Shown here piece after piece: positions 30,999 to 35,742 of a stretch of DNA of 35,742 bases (position 1 is its first letter; each line of letters begins with the position of its first letter). The notes under the pieces are model-generated. The model worked only from the letters and a program-made list of their open reading frames with translations, did no database searches and was not told where the DNA came from. Source of the DNA: DIGJ01 sp031553075 (lineage in GTDB: Bacteria; Bacillota; Clostridia; Lachnospirales; Lachnospiraceae); NCBI GenBank assembly GCA_031553075.1, contig JAVBLX010000163.1:1-35742 (forward strand), in the 5' to 3' direction. The position numbers and the translations under genes were made by a program.

Positions 30999-32027
30999 CT
31001 ACAGGTTGTCTGCCATCTTACGAAGAAGACGCTCTGTCTCTTCCCAACCAATGCAGGCATCGGTAATGGATTTTCCGTAAACGCGTTCACTGATGCTTTG
31101 ATTTCCTTCCTCAATGTAGCTTTCAATCATAACACCCTTGACAAACTTGCGAATCTCATCAGAAACCTTGCGGCTGTGGAGAATTTCTGATACAATACGA
31201 GACTGCTCATTATATTTCTTGTTAGAATTGGAATGGTTGGCATCAATTACCGTAGCGGGATTTACCAAATCAAGTTTGTTGTACTGTTCAATCAGACGTG
31301 AAATATCCTCATAGTGATAATTTGGATGAGAAACACCATACTTATCGACAGCACCTCTTAAAATAGTATGGGTCAGCGGATTGCCGTCGCTCTTAACTTC
31401 CCAGCCGCGATAGAGGAAGGTATGCCTTCCCTGAGCAGCAATACAGGAGTTTAACATAACGGTATAATCGCCGCTGGTAGGGTTCTTCATTCCACATGGA
31501 ATATCAATACCACTAACGGTCAGACGGTGCTGCTGATTTTCGACAGAACGGGCACCAACCGCTACATAGGATAAAATGTCTTCCAAATAGGACCAGTTAT
31601 CGGGATACAGCATCTCATCAGCAGCAAATAAATGAGTCTCTGCAATGGCACGTAAATGCATTTTGCGAATCGCAATAAGACCTTCACATAAATCAGGCTT
31701 CTTTTCCGGGTCAGGCTGATGAACCATACCCTTGTAGCCTTCACCAGTGGTTCTGGGCTTGTTGGTATAGATTCTGGGGATGATAATTACTTTTTCCTTT
31801 ATGTCTTCCTGGACTTTGGCCAGCCGGGTGATATAATCGCAAACAGCATCTTCATTATCAGCAGAGCAGGGGCCGATGATAGCCAGAAACTTGTCCGATT
31901 CACCGGTAAATACTGCCTTTATTTCCTGGTCACGTGTTTCTTTGATGGCAGCATGCTCTTTGGGAAGAGGGAATTCTTCCTGCAATTCCTGTGGAGTAAT
32001 AGCCTCTCTTAAAAAATTTAAACTCAT
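30999..32027 (-). CDS. 3-deoxy-7-phosphoheptulonate synthase, class I (AroFGH type)
   Basis: First step of the shikimate pathway: condensation of phosphoenolpyruvate and erythrose 4-phosphate to DAHP. 342 residues, typical of the E. coli AroF/G/H type rather than the short Bacillus AroA type. Motifs seen: GPCSADNEDAV, KPRTTGEGYKGMVHQPDP, GARSVENQQHR, CGMKNPTSGD, DANHSNSNK and the C-terminal SITDACIGWEETE. It is a single gene on its strand with its own promoter and a short leader, so no T-box or trp-type leader is present. AAGGAG precedes the ATG. Feedback specificity (Phe, Tyr or Trp) cannot be told by eye. Confidence 0.96.
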   Translation of the reverse strand: MSLNFLREAITPQELQEEFPLPKEHAAIKETRDQEIKAVFTGESDKFLAIIGPCSADNEDAVCDYITRLAKVQEDIKEKVIIIPRIYTNKPRTTGEGYKGMVHQPDPEKKPDLCEGLIAIRKMHLRAIAETHLFAADEMLYPDNWSYLEDILSYVAVGARSVENQQHRLTVSGIDIPCGMKNPTSGDYTVMLNSCIAAQGRHTFLYRGWEVKSDGNPLTHTILRGAVDKYGVSHPNYHYEDISRLIEQYNKLDLVNPATVIDANHSNSNKKYNEQSRIVSEILHSRKVSDEIRKFVKGVMIESYIEEGNQSISERVYGKSITDACIGWEETERLLRKMADNL

Positions 32028-32066
32028 AGGATTCTCCTTTAATAAAGTAAAATACTAACGTGTTTT

Positions 32067-32095
32067 ATTCTATACTGAAAATTACGTTCTGTCAA
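32067..32095 (-). promoter_or_regulatory. Promoter of the DAHP synthase gene
   Basis: On the minus strand TTGACA (plus 32090-32095), 17-bp spacer, TAGAAT (plus 32067-32072). Transcription would start near 32060, leaving a leader of only about 33 bases. Confidence 0.75.
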
Positions 32096-32165
32096 CTTTT
32101 TAAAAATGCTTATGTATTCCGGTTGCAGGTATAATAAAAAGTGTAGAATTTGTCTTGTTTTTTTG

Positions 32166-32194
32166 TGGAAAAATATCTCATTTTATGGTAAACT
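32166..32194 (+). promoter_or_regulatory. Candidate promoter of the Gfo/Idh/MocA gene
   Basis: TGGAAA (32166-32171), 17-bp spacer, TAAACT (32189-32194) with an extended TG at 32186-32187. It leads into stem-loop copy E. Confidence 0.5.
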
Positions 32195-32221
32195 ATCTCA
32201 TGAAAACAAGAGCAGTATTTG

Positions 32222-32256
32222 TGCCGCTGATGCGGCATTACGAGAAGTGTGAGAAC
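32222..32256 (+). repeat. Stem-loop element, copy E (oxidoreductase leader)
   Basis: TGCCGC (32222-32227), loop TGAT, GCGGCA (32232-32237), followed by TTACGAGAAGTGTGAGAAC. The last nine bases, TGTGAGAAC, also follow copy A at 1339-1347. Here the ribosome binding site of the gene (GAGGG near 32269-32273) is separate. Confidence 0.5.
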
Positions 32257-32278
32257 AGGATGGAGCTAGAGGGATAGA

Positions 32279-33265
32279 ATGGATAAAATCAAATTTGCAG
32301 TAATTGGAACTAATTTTATTACAGAGCGTTTTATAGAAGCAGCAAAATTATGTGATGATTTTGAATTTGCTGCCGTATATTCCAGGACGATGGAACGGGC
32401 GAGAGAGTTTGCCGGTAAGCATGGAGTGGCTCTCACGTTTGACGATTTGGACGAGCTGGCCAAATGTAAGGAAATTGATGCAGTGTATATTGCCAGTCCA
32501 ACGGCTCATCATAAAAAGCAAACCTGTCTGATGCTGCGAAGCAGCAAGCATGTACTTTGTGAGAAGCCGATGGCTACCAACTCCCATGAATTGGAAGCGA
32601 TGCTTCAACTGGCGCAGGAAAAGAAAGTAATTTTACTGGAAGGAATCCGTAATGTATTTACCCCCGGATATGAGATAATTAAAGACAATCTGAAACGAAT
32701 CGGAACGATTCGAAGAGGTACCTTTGTTTATTGTCAATATTCCTCCCGTTATGATAATTATAAAAATGGAAAAATAGAAAATGCCTTTCGAAAAGAGTTA
32801 TCCAACGGTGCTATTATGGATATTGGTGTATATGGTATCCATATGATGGCCAGTCTTTTTGGGATGCCTTATGGGCTCTCTGCCAAGGGCTATATACTGC
32901 CAGGCAGTATTGATGGCTCTGGCAGTATTTTGGGTAAATACAAAGAGATGCAGACCGAGGTAATCTACTCCAAAATCACCAATTCTTACTTGCCTTCAGA
33001 AATTCAGGGAGAAAAGGGAAATATTGTATTCTCACCAGTGACCTCACCAGAAAAAATTAAGATAATCTTAAGAAGCGGTGAAAAAGAAACAATTTGTCCT
33101 GAAATCATAAATCCAGATATGTATTATGAAGTGCGGGCATTTTTAGATATGATAAAGGGAAAACGAAAGGATTCCGGTCAGTTTAATGAAAATTCCATTA
33201 TCACCATGCGAATTATGGACGATGCCAGAAAGCAGATGGATATTGTATTCCCAAGTGATTTTTAA
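32279..33265 (+). CDS. Gfo/Idh/MocA family oxidoreductase
   Basis: NAD(P)-dependent oxidoreductase of the Gfo/Idh/MocA family, 328 residues; these act on sugars, inositols and related compounds, and the substrate cannot be told here. The N-terminal Rossmann fold begins at FAVIGTNFITERFIEAA, where the usual second and third glycines of GxGxxG are replaced by Asn and Thr. YIASPTAHHKKQ and the catalytic-lysine motif CEKPMATN (about residue 95) follow, then the alpha/beta substrate domain with MDIGVYGIHM. GAGGG lies before the ATG. Independent of the DAHP synthase, which is divergent. Confidence 0.88.
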   Translation: MDKIKFAVIGTNFITERFIEAAKLCDDFEFAAVYSRTMERAREFAGKHGVALTFDDLDELAKCKEIDAVYIASPTAHHKKQTCLMLRSSKHVLCEKPMATNSHELEAMLQLAQEKKVILLEGIRNVFTPGYEIIKDNLKRIGTIRRGTFVYCQYSSRYDNYKNGKIENAFRKELSNGAIMDIGVYGIHMMASLFGMPYGLSAKGYILPGSIDGSGSILGKYKEMQTEVIYSKITNSYLPSEIQGEKGNIVFSPVTSPEKIKIILRSGEKETICPEIINPDMYYEVRAFLDMIKGKRKDSGQFNENSIITMRIMDDARKQMDIVFPSDF

Positions 33266-33298
33266 TTAAAAATTAAGGTATTTTTATAAATCGACACA

Positions 33299-33327
33299 TT
33301 GACGAATGGACATATAAATGTTAAAGT
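33299..33327 (+). promoter_or_regulatory. Promoter of LCP gene 2
   Basis: TTGACG (33299-33304), 17-bp spacer, TAAAGT (33322-33327). Directly followed by a perfect palindrome at the expected transcription start. Confidence 0.5.
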
Positions 33328-33330
33328 ATC

Positions 33331-33349
33331 TTAGTTAACATTTAACTAA
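33331..33349. promoter_or_regulatory. Operator-like palindrome at the LCP2 transcription start
   Basis: TTAGTTAA (33331-33338), CAT, TTAACTAA (33342-33349): perfect 8-bp arms. With the predicted start near 33334, a bound regulator would block transcription. The regulator is not identified. Confidence 0.5.
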
Positions 33350-33386
33350 AGTATATTAAGATGCATTTAGAAAAGAGGATGAAAAA

Positions 33387-34589
33387 GTGAGTCCATTTTA
33401 TGATGATAATAATGATACAGACTCTATATTAAAGGAAATTACAGAAAATTTAAGTAAGCAGGTTTCCGAAGAACTTGACCAAACAGAAACCATAGTAGAC
33501 TTTTCACCGCCATCAAAGGGGAAAAAGACTCTGAGTAAAACAAAAAAGATCCTCATTGCTCTTGGCGGAGTACTGGTTGTACTTATCCTTGGTGTCGCAC
33601 TTGCCGGAAATTACTTCTTAGGTCGTTTGAATTACGAAAGACCTGAAGATGTCGTGGTGGTAGAAGACCCCACCATTGAAAAAGGTGAGGAAGAAGAGAT
33701 TGATTTAAAAAATATCGAGCCAACAGATAGCAGTGTCATAAATATACTGCTCATTGGTGAAGAAAAGATGAAGGATACCACTAGAGGCCGTTCTGATTCC
33801 ATGATGATTGCAACGATAAACCAAAAGCAGAAAGCATTAAAGCTCACATCGCTTATGCGTGACTGTTATGTGACGATTCCCGGTCATGGACATGGAAAGC
33901 TTAACTCAGCATATAACATCGGTGGAGGCCCGCTTCTTGTGGAAACCATAGAGCAGAACTTTGAGGTGCATTTAGACGGTTATGCCAGAGTTGATTTTAG
34001 CGCCTTCGAAACCATTGTAGATAAGCTTGGAGGCGTTGACATTGAGTTGACCGAAGCAGAAGCCAGTTATCTCAACCGAACCGATTACATATCGGATCCA
34101 AAGCAAAGAAATGTTGTAACAGGTATGAACCATATGTCTGGAAGCCAGGCTCTTGGCTATGCTCGTGTCCGCTATAAAAAAGCCGGTAGTGGAGAATCAG
34201 ATGACTTTGGCCGAACCTATCGTCAGAGGACAGTATTAAGTGCCATCTTTGCCAAATATAAAACAAAAAATTTAATAGAACTGGTTGGTATCACAAATGA
34301 ACTTTTAGATTATATTACCACCGACCGTTCCAAAACAGATATTTTAGGCTATGTTGCAGCTGCAGTAGGCACAGGTATGAGTGACCTGGAAACTTTCCGG
34401 ATACCAATGAATAACAGCTACAGCACCTCTACTGTAAAATCAGCTGGTTCTGTACTTTTAGTCAATTTTGAAAAAAATAATGCTGCTTTACAGGAGTATA
34501 TTTACGGTGTAGGTGAAAACGCAGAGACAGAGGCTCAAACGGACGGCCAGAACAATGAACAAGCCAATGCCAGTGCATCTTCTCAATAA
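33387..34589 (+). CDS. LytR-CpsA-Psr (LCP) family protein 2
   Basis: 400-residue paralogue of the LCP protein at 28532, closely similar through the whole LCP domain. It has a longer cytoplasmic N-terminus (about 50 residues, acidic then basic), one membrane helix (about residues 52-74), an acidic spacer, and motifs RGRSDSMMIATI, LMRDCYVTIPG, KLNSAYNIGGG and GSQALGYARVRY...FGRTYRQR. The tail is rich in Asn, Gln, Glu and Ser. The start is GTG at 33387, preceded by AGAGGATGA. It has its own promoter with a palindrome, unlike LCP gene 1, and a glycosyltransferase gene follows, which fits a role in wall glycopolymer assembly. Confidence 0.93.
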   Translation: MSPFYDDNNDTDSILKEITENLSKQVSEELDQTETIVDFSPPSKGKKTLSKTKKILIALGGVLVVLILGVALAGNYFLGRLNYERPEDVVVVEDPTIEKGEEEEIDLKNIEPTDSSVINILLIGEEKMKDTTRGRSDSMMIATINQKQKALKLTSLMRDCYVTIPGHGHGKLNSAYNIGGGPLLVETIEQNFEVHLDGYARVDFSAFETIVDKLGGVDIELTEAEASYLNRTDYISDPKQRNVVTGMNHMSGSQALGYARVRYKKAGSGESDDFGRTYRQRTVLSAIFAKYKTKNLIELVGITNELLDYITTDRSKTDILGYVAAAVGTGMSDLETFRIPMNNSYSTSTVKSAGSVLLVNFEKNNAALQEYIYGVGENAETEAQTDGQNNEQANASASSQ

Positions 34590-34631
34590 ACAGTACACGT
34601 TGTTAAAATCAATATATAAAAAAGTTTAAAA

Positions 34632-34668
34632 CAGACCTAAGCCGATAAGATAGACTGGTTTAGGTCTG
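34632..34668 (+). promoter_or_regulatory. Long stem-loop between LCP2 and the glycosyltransferase
   Basis: CAGACCTAAGCC (34632-34643) pairs with GGTTTAGGTCTG (34657-34668): 12 bp with one G-T wobble and a 13-base loop. No T tract follows, so it is at best a weak terminator; it may protect the upstream mRNA end or affect the next gene. Confidence 0.5.
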
Positions 34669-34701
34669 AATCATAAAATCCTGCGAAAAGGAGATGAAAC
34701 A

Positions 34702-35646
34702 ATGCCAATTTTATGGATCGTAATTCCGTGTCTCAATGAAGAAGCCGTTTTGCTAGAAACAAGGAGACAATTAATACAGGCATTCAATCAACTGATTTCC
34801 CAAGGGGAAATCTCTCCTGACAGCAGGATTCTTTTTGTCAACGACGGTTCAAAGGACAAAACCTGGAAAATGATCCAAGCGTTTCATAAAGAAGACAACC
34901 ATATTTGCGGCTTAGACCTTTCCCGAAATTTTGGACACCAAAATGCACTTCTGGCAGGAATGATGACAGCAAAAGAGTATGCAGACATCTGCATTACCAT
35001 GGATGCCGATTTACAGGATGACGTGGAAAAGCTTGATGAATTTGTAAAAGCTTACAGAGAAGGTCATGACGTAGTATATGGAGTACGTGTCAACCGAAAA
35101 ACCGATTCCTTCTTAAAAAAACACTCTGCGGAAACCTTTTACCGCTTCATGCATTTTTTGGGAGTGGAATTGGTATTCAACCATGCTGACTATCGCCTTC
35201 TAAGTAAACGAGCCTTAGTAGCCCTATCGGAATATCAGGAAACCAACCTGTTCCTTAGAGGACTGATTCCCATGCTTGGATTTGATTCTACAACTATAGA
35301 ATACAAAAGAAACCGCCGATTTGCCGGAAAAACCAAGTATTCCATCCAGAAGATGTTTAAATTTGCTTTTGAAGGAATTACCTCCTTCAGTATTCGTCCG
35401 ATTCGGATGATTACGGTTTGTGGTGCCTTGTTTTTCATTATCTGTATCCTGATGATTATCTATTTTTTATTTCAGCACTTTACTGGTAACACAGTCAGTG
35501 GCTGGACCAGTTTAATTGTATCTATCTGGACATTGGGAAGTCTTCAGCTTGTGGCAATTGGAATTATAGGCGAGTATATTGGAAAAAATTATCTGGAAAG
35601 TAAAAAACGTCCCAAATATACCGTGAAGGACGTGTTGATTGAATAA
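34702..35646 (+). CDS. Family 2 glycosyltransferase, DPM1/GtrB-like
   Basis: Membrane glycosyltransferase that probably moves a sugar from a nucleotide sugar to polyprenyl phosphate. 314 residues: a GT-A domain with IPCLNEEAVL, FVNDGSKDKTW, SRNFGHQNAL and the metal-binding MDADLQDD; ADYRLLSKRAL, typical of the DPM1/GtrB/ArnC group; then two membrane helices (about residues 232-255 and 268-292). AAGGAG lies before the ATG. The position after an LCP gene fits synthesis or decoration of a surface glycopolymer. The sugar is unknown. Confidence 0.93.
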   Translation: MPILWIVIPCLNEEAVLLETRRQLIQAFNQLISQGEISPDSRILFVNDGSKDKTWKMIQAFHKEDNHICGLDLSRNFGHQNALLAGMMTAKEYADICITMDADLQDDVEKLDEFVKAYREGHDVVYGVRVNRKTDSFLKKHSAETFYRFMHFLGVELVFNHADYRLLSKRALVALSEYQETNLFLRGLIPMLGFDSTTIEYKRNRRFAGKTKYSIQKMFKFAFEGITSFSIRPIRMITVCGALFFIICILMIIYFLFQHFTGNTVSGWTSLIVSIWTLGSLQLVAIGIIGEYIGKNYLESKKRPKYTVKDVLIE

Positions 35647-35742
35647 CTTTGTGTTTAGGGGGTGAGGGGACGCTCCTGAGATATAGGTTGCGAACGCCGA
35701 AAGTGCGGGTGAATCAGTGCCTCCCCGGAACGGCTTCCTTGG
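35647..35742. other. Unassigned GC-rich right edge
   Basis: About 96 bases after the glycosyltransferase stop. From about 35656 the sequence becomes distinctly GC-rich, with no recognisable gene start, terminator or tRNA. It may be the edge of a structured RNA or of a repeated element cut by the window end. A group II intron or similar element is possible but not shown. Confidence 0.25.

Noticed and set aside
32028..32278. Possible T-box or riboswitch in front of the DAHP synthase
   Set aside because: The promoter leaves a leader of only about 33 bases, too short for such an element.
1..35742. CRISPR arrays, prophage, transposase genes, toxin-antitoxin or defence modules
   Set aside because: None found on reading both strands; coding capacity is filled by conserved housekeeping families.

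Overview
The window reads as a stretch of conserved chromosome from a low-to-moderate GC Firmicute, most likely a spore-forming, anaerobic Clostridia of the Lachnospiraceae type. The basis is gene content: pta-ackA, DUF177-rpmF, ruvAB-zapA-U32, an FtsA-like protein with a long C-terminal extension, UPF0237 (ACT) next to UPF0210 (PFL), and a NudF-SpoIIM pair. Supporting signs are strong Shine-Dalgarno sequences, frequent GTG or TTG starts, and sigma-A promoters that are often of the extended -10 type. No species can be assigned from the sequence alone.

Layout. 1-304: GC-richer, unassigned edge sequence, then a promoter. 305-3489: phosphotransacetylase and acetate kinase, then DUF177 and ribosomal protein L32 from a perfect TTGACA-N17-TATAAT promoter, closed by a terminator. 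3637-9246: a minus-strand RNase H-like exonuclease (YprB type), then a plus-strand run of cardiolipin synthase, a YvyF-like zinc-ribbon protein, RuvA, RuvB and ZapA. 9274-14973: a large U32 protein, an FtsW/RodA-family glycosyltransferase, a 165-bp inverted-repeat element, and a class B penicillin-binding protein. 15048-18274: a NUDIX hydrolase, convergent with a cyclophilin; then thioredoxin, a Crp/Fnr regulator and a DegV protein. 18369-18451: tRNA-Leu(CAA), minus strand. 18600-27015: a zinc-finger anti-sigma-like protein, DNA polymerase I, dephospho-CoA kinase, FtsA-like protein, WalJ-type metallohydrolase, ACT protein and UPF0210 protein. 27068-35646: PepD dipeptidase, LytR-CpsA-Psr (LCP) protein 1, ADP-ribose pyrophosphatase, SpoIIM-like protein, DAHP synthase (minus), Gfo/Idh/MocA oxidoreductase, LCP protein 2 and a polyprenyl-phosphate-type glycosyltransferase. 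35647-35742: unassigned GC-rich edge.

Functionally the genes cover acetate overflow metabolism, ribosome and DNA maintenance (L32, RuvAB, Pol I, YprB), the division and wall machinery (ZapA, FtsW-like, PBP, FtsA-like, two LCP proteins, GT2) and redox control (thioredoxin with a Crp/Fnr regulator). I see no prophage, insertion sequence with a transposase, CRISPR array, toxin-antitoxin pair or defence system.

The more unusual signals are mostly non-coding: a family of short stem-loops fused to Shine-Dalgarno sequences in front of several start codons; a MITE-like inverted repeat between ftsW and the PBP gene; a Crp/Fnr-type palindrome centred near -41 of the thioredoxin promoter; and a perfect palindrome beside the LCP2 promoter. 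Among proteins, the FtsA-like protein with repeated beta-grasp-like C-terminal modules is the most interesting. I did not find a clearly novel multi-gene system.
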